Positions 15,444 to 23,072 of a stretch of DNA of 24,964 bases are shown here, in pieces. Every line of letters starts with the position of its first letter. The first letter of the stretch is position 1. Under the pieces are notes generated by a model. That model saw only the letters and a program-made list of their open reading frames with translations, was not told the origin of the DNA and did no database searches. This DNA is from Paludibacteraceae bacterium. GTDB taxonomy: Bacteria; Bacteroidota; Bacteroidia; Bacteroidales; Paludibacteraceae. Position numbers and translations under genes: made by a program. Location: contig CANFFA010000001.1 of the NCBI GenBank assembly GCA_947445425.1, positions 1 to 24,964 of the forward strand. The letters run 5' to 3'.

Positions 15444-15473
15444 TTTGCTTTACTATCAAATCCAGTATCTTTA
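15444..15473 (+). promoter_or_regulatory. Candidate promoter for the HD-domain gene
   Basis: TTTG at 15444-15447 and TATCTTTA at 15466-15473 are separated by 18 bases, close to the Bacteroidetes -33/-7 pattern, with A in place of the final G. The HD gene starts 53 bases downstream. Confidence 0.4.
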
Positions 15474-15526
15474 AGCGATTTCTATAGCAAGCATAGAATC
15501 TCATTTCAACTCAAAATCTTATCATT

Positions 15527-16066
15527 ATGTTCAATCCGCATGAAATAATTGAGAAATACTACCCAAAACATGATGATATTCATTATGTTTTAATTACCCA
15601 CAGTGAACAAGTAAGAAATAAAGCATTAGAAATAGCTTCTTTACATCCAGAATTTGACTTGGATTTGGAATTCATCTCAGAAGCTGCTATGCTCCATGAC
15701 ATTGGAGTTTTCCTTTGCGACGCAGAACGTATACACTGTTATGGGAAACATAAGTACATTGAACATGGTTATTTAGGAGCAGATTTATTACGTGCTGAAG
15801 GACTTCACCGTCATGCTTTAGTAGCAGAACGCCACACTGGCGTTGGGATAAGTTTAGAGCTAATTGAAAGACGGCAGCTCCCTCTACCCCATCGCGATTT
15901 TCTACCCATATCTATGGAAGAACAAGTGATTTGTTATGCTGACAAGTTTTTTTCCAAAACCCAATTGGGAAATGTGCATTCTGTTGAGCGGATCAGAACT
16001 AACTTAAGTCATCATAGTGAAATTGACGTACTTAAATTTGATTTGTGGCATAAAATCTTTCAATAG
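15527..16066 (+). CDS. HD-domain phosphohydrolase
   Basis: This 179-residue protein has an HD metal-binding fold: a first His in LITHSEQV (near residue 25), the His-Asp pair in AAMLHDIGVF (near 60), later histidines in KYIEHGYLGADLLRAEGLHRHALVAERHTGVG, and an Asp in QVICYADKFF. This is the order expected of an HD/HDIG hydrolase acting on phosphoesters or nucleotides. The substrate cannot be read from the sequence. Small proteins of this type are common in Bacteroidetes. Its stop codon TAG is the first triplet of a long perfect hairpin. Confidence 0.85.
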   Translation: MFNPHEIIEKYYPKHDDIHYVLITHSEQVRNKALEIASLHPEFDLDLEFISEAAMLHDIGVFLCDAERIHCYGKHKYIEHGYLGADLLRAEGLHRHALVAERHTGVGISLELIERRQLPLPHRDFLPISMEEQVICYADKFFSKTQLGNVHSVERIRTNLSHHSEIDVLKFDLWHKIFQ

Positions 16067-16138
16067 ACATTAGATAAAAGAACAAAGACTAAAGACAGTG
16101 AATTCGTCTTTAGTCTTTGTTCTTTTATCTAATGTCTA
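16064..16138. terminator. 33-bp perfect inverted repeat, probable bidirectional terminator
   Basis: Arms 16064-16096 and 16106-16138 are exact reverse complements, with a 9-base loop containing GAATTC. The stem begins at the HD gene stop codon, and the convergent DUF3078 gene ends 26 bases beyond it. The stem is A/T-rich with a TCTTTTATCT stretch on the 3' side. A stem this long and perfect exceeds what termination needs and suggests a recent origin or a repeat family. Confidence 0.8.
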
Positions 16139-16164
16139 ATTTTCACTCTCAATTTATCATCACA

Positions 16165-17661
16165 CTAGTTTATAAATTTATAAGAAAAACCGACGCTCAT
16201 CAATTGTTTGAGTTGTATCCCTTGCTTTTCCCCAATAATGGTATTATCATAACGTGGATTCACGGAAATCCGTGTTGACAAAAAGCGGTTAATGGTCAAT
16301 GTACAAACCGTTTCCCAATCTATTTCTACTTTTGTATAATTTGTATAAAATGTAAGCCGAGTATCTAACTGAACCTTTTCCATGGGGATATAGGTATATA
16401 GTAATTTAAATGCACTACCCACCTCACTCAGCACATTTTTCCCAGCTGCTATACCAAAAAGATTAGGACTCAAGTTCTTTATATCGTTCATATAGATGTA
16501 TTTATACGAGATTGGCGACACCATCAGAGACAGAACTTTATCTACTTTATAATCCACCCCAAGACCTACATTAAAACGTACTGGTGTTAGGAAAGTTGAT
16601 TTTAAATCCTTTGAACTAATTGACTTATAATTATTAAATAGTTGTGTTGAGAAATCGACAGAAGCACTATAAAAAAACTTACCACCCGCTTTTACCCCTA
16701 ACTTACTGGTTGCTCGAAGAATATCATCATTGGTATTCAAAGACCGAAGTGCTGGCTGAGGCACAGTATTAAACCCCATACGCCACTCAGCATCATTGTC
16801 CCATTGGATATAATTTCCATCATTATAATTTAATTTTCCAGCCAAATTCCCGAGTACGGCAATATTAGTATTTGCCCCTTGATACCAATTCGCAGAAGCA
16901 TAATTTTGAGAAAACTGAGCTAAACCCGTAGCCTTTCTGATCCACGGACTAGCCTTATCTTCCCTGATTTTTAGTTTTTGTTCAGCAGTCAACAATGGAT
17001 TGTCATTCGTGAATTTAACGTGCCTAATCGGTCTACTTTCAATGTAACGATCATTATTTACGCTTGGGTCTGGCAACTCACTGTAAATATATGCGTATAA
17101 ATGAGTTGCTGTCCTACTGATCTCGTTTCGAGCCAATAATCTAAGATTCAGCAAAGTAGTCTCTGGTGAATCTTGTTTCGATGTTTTATTTAAAATAATT
17201 CTATTGTTTTTTCCTTCATAGAAAAATTCGTTTAAATCTCTATTAAGCCTCCAGTTGAAATTAGATTGATAGCCTTGAAAAACAAGGTGAATATAAAATG
17301 GACTACTGTTTAAAACCAAAGAATCAATCACAATAGGATTTAATACTACTGGAATTTGGAACTGTTTAGGTGGATTCTGTTTTTGTTGCTCCACTTTTAA
17401 AACAGTGACCAATGAATCAAATGACTGACTATCAACAGGGATGCGGCGGGATTTATTTCTTTTGTTAGTAATTATGGAAGTAGGTACTTTCCTGTCAATA
17501 TTTGGTTTTACGCTTACTGCATAGTTTTCCAACAAAGTATCTAGGTTTAAAACTACAGGCTGTACCAAGTTTGTACTATCTTGTTGGGGAGCATTTAAGA
17601 TAGCATGAGCACCAAAAGGAACAAATGTAAATATAATGAATATAATTGCGTTTAATTTCAT
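16165..17661 (-). CDS. DUF3078 outer-membrane beta-barrel protein
   Basis: This 498-residue protein has a signal peptide (MKLNAIIFIIFTFVPFGAHA, cut near residue 20). A Gln/Pro/Lys-rich and variable region spans about 22-225. The DUF3078 section starts near ATGLAQFSQNYASANWYQGANTNIAVLGNLAGKLNY, followed by alternating beta strands (WDNDAEWRMGFNT, KFFYSASVDFSTQLF, RFNVGLGVDYKVDKVLSLMVSPISYKY) and a C-terminal SVGFSYKFIN that ends in an aromatic residue plus Asn. This is the profile of an outer-membrane barrel found in Bacteroidetes. Its function is unknown. rmuC lies 49 bases upstream on the same strand. Confidence 0.85.
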   Translation of the reverse strand: MKLNAIIFIIFTFVPFGAHAILNAPQQDSTNLVQPVVLNLDTLLENYAVSVKPNIDRKVPTSIITNKRNKSRRIPVDSQSFDSLVTVLKVEQQKQNPPKQFQIPVVLNPIVIDSLVLNSSPFYIHLVFQGYQSNFNWRLNRDLNEFFYEGKNNRIILNKTSKQDSPETTLLNLRLLARNEISRTATHLYAYIYSELPDPSVNNDRYIESRPIRHVKFTNDNPLLTAEQKLKIREDKASPWIRKATGLAQFSQNYASANWYQGANTNIAVLGNLAGKLNYNDGNYIQWDNDAEWRMGFNTVPQPALRSLNTNDDILRATSKLGVKAGGKFFYSASVDFSTQLFNNYKSISSKDLKSTFLTPVRFNVGLGVDYKVDKVLSLMVSPISYKYIYMNDIKNLSPNLFGIAAGKNVLSEVGSAFKLLYTYIPMEKVQLDTRLTFYTNYTKVEIDWETVCTLTINRFLSTRISVNPRYDNTIIGEKQGIQLKQLMSVGFSYKFIN

Positions 17662-17710
17662 ATCACTGACAACTCAAAAAGGTTAAATTACAATTACTTA
17701 CATTTAGGAA

Positions 17711-19051
17711 TTATCCAATATCAAAACCTGACGGTAAGGATTTATTGGTACCTGTTTTGGCCCCCAACTCTTTGATTTTCTCCGCGGTTCGTATCATATT
17801 CCCATTCCCTTCCTTCATTTTTTTTACAGCCTCATCATAGGCATTTGAAGTTTTATCGATACTGACCCTAATCTTTACCATATCCTCCGTAAAGCCTATA
17901 AATTTATCATACAAAGCACCACTTAATCTAGCGATTTCCTGAGCATTCTTGGTCTGATTTTCCTGCTTCCAAATTGATGAAATAGTCCGAAGCGTTGCCA
18001 ATAAAGTCGTAGGACTCACAATTACAATCTTCCGCTCCCAAGCATAAGAAAAAAGATCGCCATCTGCTTGAACCGCAACTGAAAATGAGGCTTCTATGGG
18101 TACAAACATCAACACAAAATCGGGTGTATTGAGGTGCTGTGCATTCTGATAATTCTTCTCACTCAATAATTTAACATGACTACGAATAGAATTGATATGC
18201 TCCTTTAAATGAGCACTCCTATGCAACTCTGTCTCAGCAGAGACAGACCGTTCATACGCTACCAAGGACACTTTAGAATCGATAATGATGTGCTTTTGCT
18301 CAGGCAAATGAATGATTACATCTGGTCGTTGAACGTTGGATTCTGAACCAGCGACAACTTCTTCACATTGATACTCCTGCCCACGGGTAAGTCCGGAACG
18401 TTCCAACACCCTTTCTAAAATCACTTCACCCCAATTGCCTTGTTTTTTCAGATCACCTTTCAAAGCATTGGTCAAATTATGAGCTTCTTGACTGATCTGG
18501 ATATTTAGTGCCGTGAGCTTCCGTACTTCTTCACGTAAGCTGACCTTATCTCTCAGTTCTTTATCATAAGTATCCTCCACCTTTTTCTCGAAAAGCTGAA
18601 TTCTTTCTTTCAGGGGATTTAAAATTTCACTCAGATTTTTATGGTTGGAGATGGAAAACTCATCCGAACGCTCTTTAAGTATTTTATTCGCAACATTCTC
18701 AAATTCAGAAGTTAACTTTTGTTGAACTCTTTCCATTTCCTCTTTTTGAACACTTAATTTTTCATTTAAATATTCAAGGTTTTTTTTAGTTCCGGCGAGT
18801 TCAATACGACTTTCATTGAGCAATAATAAAGACTTATTATGCTCATTCTGAACTGATTCTAAGTCAGTGGTTTTCAAACGCAAAGTTTCCTTTAAAACAG
18901 AACATTGCGTTTCAAGGACATTTTTATCAATCAAAGCGTTTTTTCCAACTTGATCAAAAAGTTTTTGCTGTTTCAAACCTTGCGAGGAGCCAATAAAGTA
19001 CGCCAAAAGAAAGCCAACTGCAAAAGCACAAGCGACTAATATATATTCCAT
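17711..19051 (-). CDS. rmuC: RmuC family DNA recombination protein
   Basis: This 446-residue protein begins with a membrane anchor (MEYILVACAFAVGFLLAYFIG). A long coiled coil with heptads rich in Glu, Lys and Leu follows (about 30-190), then the RmuC nuclease-like domain. That domain holds KGDLKKQGNWGEVILERVLERSGL (198-221), RPDVIIHLP with Asp244, and IIIDSKVSLVAYE with Asp258 and Lys260, a PD-(D/E)XK arrangement. FVPIEASFSVAV is also typical. In E. coli, RmuC limits rearrangement at short inverted repeats. That is worth noting in a region so rich in palindromes, although the gene is widespread and the link may be coincidence. Confidence 0.94.
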   Translation of the reverse strand: MEYILVACAFAVGFLLAYFIGSSQGLKQQKLFDQVGKNALIDKNVLETQCSVLKETLRLKTTDLESVQNEHNKSLLLLNESRIELAGTKKNLEYLNEKLSVQKEEMERVQQKLTSEFENVANKILKERSDEFSISNHKNLSEILNPLKERIQLFEKKVEDTYDKELRDKVSLREEVRKLTALNIQISQEAHNLTNALKGDLKKQGNWGEVILERVLERSGLTRGQEYQCEEVVAGSESNVQRPDVIIHLPEQKHIIIDSKVSLVAYERSVSAETELHRSAHLKEHINSIRSHVKLLSEKNYQNAQHLNTPDFVLMFVPIEASFSVAVQADGDLFSYAWERKIVIVSPTTLLATLRTISSIWKQENQTKNAQEIARLSGALYDKFIGFTEDMVKIRVSIDKTSNAYDEAVKKMKEGNGNMIRTAEKIKELGAKTGTNKSLPSGFDIG

Positions 19052-19170
19052 TTAAAATGAATGAGCTAGTTTGAAAAGGAGCTTACAAGAAATAAGAAGT
19101 AAGTTTCATTGCATAATTGGTGGTATAGAATAAACTAAATGAGGAAAACAAAGCGGTCTTTTATCTTTTA

Positions 19171-19380
19171 TTAATCAAACAAAGTAGGATGATCGAGTTC
19201 CATTTTTTTAATTATGGCAATCATAAGCGTTTCACGAATAAATTTCGACTTATTTTGAACCTTATATTTGGCCATATAACGGTTCAAAGCCTTATTTTCC
19301 TCTTCATTTAGGGTGCAAAAATGACGGTGTGTGCGCAATGAGGTGCGTTGGGAAAGGGGGGTAATTTGCTTTTTTGCCAT
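19171..19380 (-). CDS. Small ribbon-helix-helix-like protein
   Basis: This 69-residue basic protein reads as a short strand (THRHFCTLN) followed by two helices (EEENKALNRYMAKYKV and NKSKFIRETLMIAIIKKM). That is the layout of ribbon-helix-helix DNA-binding proteins, including MobC-like and MobA-like mobilisation accessory proteins of Bacteroidetes. No relaxase or other mobilisation gene is nearby. A TATTTTTG box on the minus strand (19407-19400) lies 20 bases upstream and supports its being a real gene. Role unknown: repressor or relic of a mobile element. Confidence 0.6.
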   Translation of the reverse strand: MAKKQITPLSQRTSLRTHRHFCTLNEEENKALNRYMAKYKVQNKSKFIRETLMIAIIKKMELDHPTLFD

Positions 19381-19399
19381 AATTCGTTCTTATTCTGCA

Positions 19400-19407
19400 C
19401 AAAAATA
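19400..19407 (-). promoter_or_regulatory. Candidate -7 box for the small RHH-like gene
   Basis: The minus strand reads TATTTTTG, matching TAnnTTTG, 20 bases before the ATG at 19380. No clear -33 element is visible. Confidence 0.4.
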
Positions 19408-19528
19408 ATATTATCTTGAGAATTAAAACGGTAAATTACTGTAAAACTGATAAGTGATTGAACAATTATAGTATTTTTTTGTTTTAAAATCATAATTTAG
19501 CATTTAAACTCCTTCAAGTTCATAAAAT

Positions 19529-19894
19529 ATGGCGGTACACAATGATTTGGGGAATCTAGGAGAAGGAGTTGCAGAAGCTCATTTGATATCAAAAGGCTAT
19601 CAAATACAACAAACCAATTGGCGGATTGGCAAATTGGAGCTTGACATTATCGCAAAAAACGAAAACTGGCTGATTATTATAGAGGTGAAAACTCGTTCCA
19701 CTGATTTCTTTGAGCTACCAGAAGAAGCCATTACCCTAAAAAAAATTAGAAATATCGTGCGGGCTACCCATGCTTACATCCATCAAATAGACTGGCAGGG
19801 AGAGACTCGATTTGATGTCATAACAGTCATTCCACAGGGCGAATCATTTCAAATAGAACATATAGAAGATGCGTTTCTTTCTCCTTTAAATTAA
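19529..19894 (+). CDS. yraN: YraN family (UPF0102) endonuclease-like protein
   Basis: This 121-residue protein has the YraN pattern: GNLGEGVAEAHLISKGYQI (7-25), NWRIGKLELDIIAKNENWLIIIEVKTR (31-57) and a C-terminal RFDVITV. The ELDIIA...IIEVKTR stretch is the PD-(D/E)XK-like core (Glu33-Asp35 region, then Glu-x-Lys), so a nuclease fold is likely. The cellular role is not established. The gene stands alone, about 200 bases before pyrE. Confidence 0.92.
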   Translation: MAVHNDLGNLGEGVAEAHLISKGYQIQQTNWRIGKLELDIIAKNENWLIIIEVKTRSTDFFELPEEAITLKKIRNIVRATHAYIHQIDWQGETRFDVITVIPQGESFQIEHIEDAFLSPLN

Positions 19895-20025
19895 GACTTT
19901 AGCACGATTAAGATATCAAAAATAAAATTTAGATACCTTTAGTTTTATTGTCAAATTCATCGCAACAATATTAAAATATGTATTATAAATTTTCATTTTA
20001 ACTTTCTTGTCTTAATTTGTTTACG

Positions 20026-20033
20026 TACTTTTG
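20026..20033 (+). promoter_or_regulatory. Candidate -7 promoter box for pyrE
   Basis: TACTTTTG matches TAnnTTTG exactly and lies 67 bases before the pyrE ATG. TTG at 20007-20009 is a possible -33 element, but the spacing of 16 is short. Confidence 0.5.
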
Positions 20034-20100
20034 CAGCGTTAAATACAAAGGCAATATAAAGTAAAAGGTCTTTGCCAATTTATTAATAAAACAACTACAA

Positions 20101-20742
20101 ATGAAATCATTAGAAAAAGCTACGGCTGAACAATTACTTAAAATTAAAGCAGTAAAATTACAACCAAACAACCCATTTATCTGGGCTTCGGGTTGGAATT
20201 CCCCTATATATTGCGACAACCGCAAAACCCTCTCTTACCCGCAAACCCGCAATTTCGTCAAAATTGAGCTAGCACGTTTAATCATGGAATTACATCCAGA
20301 CGTACAAGTAATTGCTGGTGTGGCTACTGGCGCAATTGCACAAGGTGCATTGGTAGCAGATATGTTGGGTCTACCTTTCGTTTACGTTCGTCCAACACCG
20401 AAAGGGCATGGTTTGGAAAACCTAATTGAAGGTGATTTACGTCCTGGCCAAAAAGTCGTAGTGGTAGAAGACCTAATTTCTACTGGTGGTAGCAGTCTGA
20501 AAGCTGTAGATGCCATCCGCAATGATGGTTGCGAAGTATTGGGAATGTTGGCAATATTTACCTACGGCTTCCCAGAAGCAGACACCAAATTCAAACAAGC
20601 CAAAGTTAAGTTAAACACTTTGAGTAATTATGATGCAGTTTTGGCTCAAGCACTCTCTACTAACTACATTTCAGCAGATGATATCGAAACATTGCAAGAG
20701 TGGCGCAAGAATCCATCTACTTGGAAAAAAGACCTTATCTAA
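20101..20742 (+). CDS. pyrE: Orotate phosphoribosyltransferase
   Basis: This 213-residue enzyme makes orotidine monophosphate from orotate and PRPP in pyrimidine synthesis. The PRPP loop VVVVEDLISTGGSS is at 119-132. SGWNSPIYCDNRKTLSYP (near 30-47) and VIAGVATGAIAQGALVADMLGLPFVYVR (70-97) are characteristic. The length is typical of the Bacteroidetes short form. The SRPBCC gene follows 35 bases downstream, and argH lies beyond it. Confidence 0.96.
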   Translation: MKSLEKATAEQLLKIKAVKLQPNNPFIWASGWNSPIYCDNRKTLSYPQTRNFVKIELARLIMELHPDVQVIAGVATGAIAQGALVADMLGLPFVYVRPTPKGHGLENLIEGDLRPGQKVVVVEDLISTGGSSLKAVDAIRNDGCEVLGMLAIFTYGFPEADTKFKQAKVKLNTLSNYDAVLAQALSTNYISADDIETLQEWRKNPSTWKKDLI

Positions 20743-20777
20743 ACCACTTATCACATACAAAACCTACACAAAGAATA

Positions 20778-21209
20778 ATGAGTCAGACTACTTATGAAAG
20801 TGATATTAAAACCATTTCTTCCTCGGAAGAAGTGGTTTTTGGCATCCTAAGCGACCTTAACAACTTAAGAAAATTTCAAGACAACCCTCAATTGGGCGAT
20901 AAACTTAAAGATATAGAGTTTAATACCGACAGCTGTAATTTCACTGTAGAGGGTTTTGGGAAAGTGGGCTTGCAAATTATTGAACGAGAAGCTTTCAAAA
21001 GCATTAAATTCGAGTCAACAAATGCCCCTGTCAAAGTGAATCTATGGATACAACTTAAACAAGTTGAGGAGAATGACACCAGACTAAAATTGACATTGAA
21101 AGCTGAATTACCTACCATGATTAAAATGATGGTAGACAAAAAGTTGAAAGAAGGGATAAACATGGTGGCGGATTTGCTGGCAAAAGCATTGTCTACCCCT
21201 AACCCCTAA
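20778..21209 (+). CDS. SRPBCC-fold (polyketide cyclase/START-like) protein
   Basis: A 143-residue protein from ATG 20778 (MSQTTYESDIKTISSSEEVVF). An open frame back to 20700 overlaps the pyrE end and adds non-conserved residues. The opening strand, the helix LSDLNNLRKF, a run of antiparallel strands and the long C-terminal helix MIKMMVDKKLKEGINMVADLLAKAL fit the SRPBCC hydrophobic-ligand fold. No ligand or function is known; such a gene beside pyrE is common in Bacteroidales. The last five residues, STPNP, and the stop are encoded by the C-rich repeat arm (CCCCTAAAGGGG from 21203). Confidence 0.82.
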   Translation: MSQTTYESDIKTISSSEEVVFGILSDLNNLRKFQDNPQLGDKLKDIEFNTDSCNFTVEGFGKVGLQIIEREAFKSIKFESTNAPVKVNLWIQLKQVEENDTRLKLTLKAELPTMIKMMVDKKLKEGINMVADLLAKALSTPNP

Positions 21210-21385
21210 AGGGGAGTAGGAGCTGTGAATAAAGAAATGGTTTCCGTTTGATAACGGATTTAATAAAAAACAATTTCAGCTTCCTAAAAATTAAAATCAA
21301 AACAGTCAATCACTAAATAATATTTCTACCTTAATTATCAATAAGGATAGTAAGTAATCAAATACCACTTTAGGGGCTAGGTGCA
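21193..21385. repeat. Junction element copy 5 (SRPBCC gene to argH)
   Basis: Left arm 21193-21222 has ACCCCTAACCCCTAAAGGGG, with the SRPBCC stop TAA at 21207-21209. Right arm 21365-21383 is CCACTTTAGGGGCTAGGTG, six bases before the argH ATG, so it is untranslated. The interior (about 140 bases) does not resemble copies 1-4. It includes a small hairpin (TCCGTT at 21243-21248 with AACGGA at 21253-21258). Confidence 0.7.
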
Positions 21386-21388
21386 AAT

Positions 21389-22726
21389 ATGGCAAAACTT
21401 TGGGAAAAAACTACGCAGGTTGATGCGAAAATTGAAGCTTTTACAGTAGGACGCGATCGTGAGATGGACCTATTTTTAGCAAAGTACGATGTAATGGGTT
21501 CAATGGCTCATATTCGTATGTTGGAGTCTGTTGGTCTATTACAAGCTGATGAGCTTAAAACATTGCTTACAGAGTTAAAAAAGATCTACCTATTGGCAGA
21601 CAGCGGGCAATTCACTATCGAAGAGGGTGTTGAAGATGTCCACTCACAAGTGGAAATGTTACTGACTACAAGCTTGGGAGACATGGGCAAAAAGATTCAC
21701 AGTGGCCGATCTCGTAATGACCAAGTATTATTGGATTTAAAGCTATTTTCCCGCGCCGAAATTGAAAAAACGGTCCTTGCTGTTTCTGAGCTTTTTGAAG
21801 TACTTATTTCTCAAAGCAATAAATACAAAGACGTACTACTTCCAGGCTACACACACCTACAAGTTGCCATGCCATCTTCCTTTGGACTTTGGTTTGGAGC
21901 TTATGCTGAAAGTCTTGCCGATGATTTACAACTACTCCTTTCGGCTTGGAAAATCACGAACCGCAACCCTTTGGGTTCTGCTGCTGGATATGGCTCATCC
22001 TTTCCACTCAACCGACAGATGACCACTGATCTACTGGGTTTTGACTCCATGAATTACAATGTAGTCTATGCGCAAATGGGGCGTGGGAAAATGGAGCGCA
22101 CCGTAGCAAACGCATTGGCAAGTGTGGCGGCAACGATTTCAAAACTAGCCTTTGACGCTTGTATGTTTACCTCTCAAAACTTTGGATTCATAAAACTACC
22201 TGACAATTTCACGACTGGTTCTAGCATAATGCCGCACAAAAAGAATCCGGATGTTTTCGAACTTACCCGCGCAAAATGCAACAAACTCCAATCACTTCCA
22301 CAGCAGATCATGATGATTACCAATAACTTGCCTTCAGGTTATTTCCGCGATTTGCAAATCATCAAAGAGGTATTTGTTCCTGCATTTGGAGAGTTGACAG
22401 ACTGTATAGAAATGACCGCTATGATGATGGCCCAAGTAGAAGTAAATGCTGACATACTAAAAGAGGATAGATACGATTATCTTTTCAGCGTGGAGGAGGT
22501 AAATCGCCTCACGCTCACTGGCGTACCTTTTAGAGATGCCTACAAGCAAGTGGGACTTGAAATTGAAGCCGGCAAATTCAAACCAAACAAAACCGTAAAT
22601 CATACCCACCAAGGAAGCATTGGTAATTTGTTTAATGATGAAATTTGTGCTTATAAAAACGAAGTGCTTTCACAATTTAGTTTTAATAAAATGCATACAG
22701 CATTGGCTGATCTATTAGCTGATTAA
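21389..22726 (+). CDS. argH: Argininosuccinate lyase
   Basis: This 445-residue homotetrameric lyase splits argininosuccinate into arginine and fumarate. The fumarase/aspartase signature GSSIMPHKKNP is at 277-287, with Ser278/Ser279 in the catalytic loop. His156 in GYTHLQVAMPSSFG is the conserved histidine, and EDVHSQVE plus KIHSGRSRNDQ (substrate-binding loop) are intact. The C-terminus is slightly short relative to E. coli, as usual in this phylum. The gene starts without a repeat-encoded tail, although a repeat arm ends just before it. A strong hairpin follows. Confidence 0.96.
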   Translation: MAKLWEKTTQVDAKIEAFTVGRDREMDLFLAKYDVMGSMAHIRMLESVGLLQADELKTLLTELKKIYLLADSGQFTIEEGVEDVHSQVEMLLTTSLGDMGKKIHSGRSRNDQVLLDLKLFSRAEIEKTVLAVSELFEVLISQSNKYKDVLLPGYTHLQVAMPSSFGLWFGAYAESLADDLQLLLSAWKITNRNPLGSAAGYGSSFPLNRQMTTDLLGFDSMNYNVVYAQMGRGKMERTVANALASVAATISKLAFDACMFTSQNFGFIKLPDNFTTGSSIMPHKKNPDVFELTRAKCNKLQSLPQQIMMITNNLPSGYFRDLQIIKEVFVPAFGELTDCIEMTAMMMAQVEVNADILKEDRYDYLFSVEEVNRLTLTGVPFRDAYKQVGLEIEAGKFKPNKTVNHTHQGSIGNLFNDEICAYKNEVLSQFSFNKMHTALADLLAD

Positions 22727-22745
22727 CAAAACAATAAACATTAAT

Positions 22746-22795
22746 AAGAGCTGCCACATTTATACAATATGAGTATAATTGTGGCGGCTCTTTTG
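22746..22795 (+). terminator. Terminator after argH
   Basis: 22746-22765 pairs with 22773-22792 over about 20 bp (one G-T pair and one mismatch) with a 7-base loop, ending in CTCTTTT. It lies 20 bases past the argH stop. Confidence 0.8.
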
Positions 22796-22872
22796 ATATA
22801 GAAAAATGGGAACAAAATTAAAATATGCTACAGATTATAATTGTAAATTTGAGTTAAGAATATATATTATCA

Positions 22873-22902
22873 TTGTCAATCTAGATACTTTCCGTATTTT
22901 TG
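22873..22902 (+). promoter_or_regulatory. Predicted metK promoter
   Basis: TTG at 22873-22875, 19 bases, then TATTTTTG at 22895-22902: a full match to the Bacteroidetes -33/-7 pattern. The start point would fall near 22909, just before the riboswitch aptamer. Confidence 0.7.
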
Positions 22903-22913
22903 TATCGTAATAA

Positions 22914-22962
22914 ATGTGGAGAGATTTGGACTGCTTGCAACCACAGAAAAAAATGCTAAATC
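22914..22962 (+). ncRNA. SAM-II riboswitch (metK leader)
   Basis: The leader has the conserved SAM-II pattern: TGTGG (22915-22919) pairing with CCACA (22941-22945), a loop reading GAGATTTGGACTGCTTGCAA between them, then an A-rich stretch and TGCTAAA (22954-22960), which closes the H-type pseudoknot. It lies directly downstream of a good promoter and upstream of metK, whose product makes S-adenosylmethionine. SAM-II normally represses when SAM is bound, often by hiding the ribosome site. No classical terminator follows within the 110-base gap to the ATG. AGTCC at 22999-23003 could pair with GGACT (22928-22932) inside the aptamer; that switch is inference. Confidence 0.85.
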
Positions 22963-23072
22963 GCAAATCCGCTTTGTCGCAACTTCTGCACCGCAAAAAG
23001 TCCTCCTTTTACTTTCCCTCCAATATTTATTTACAATTACTGTAAACAAATAATTTTTTCAATCTATTCATT

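Noticed and set aside
22914..22962. SAM-I (S-box) riboswitch
   Set aside because: GCAACC and TGCTAA resemble S-box pieces, but the four-way junction sequences are absent; the compact GTGG/CCAC pseudoknot pattern fits SAM-II.
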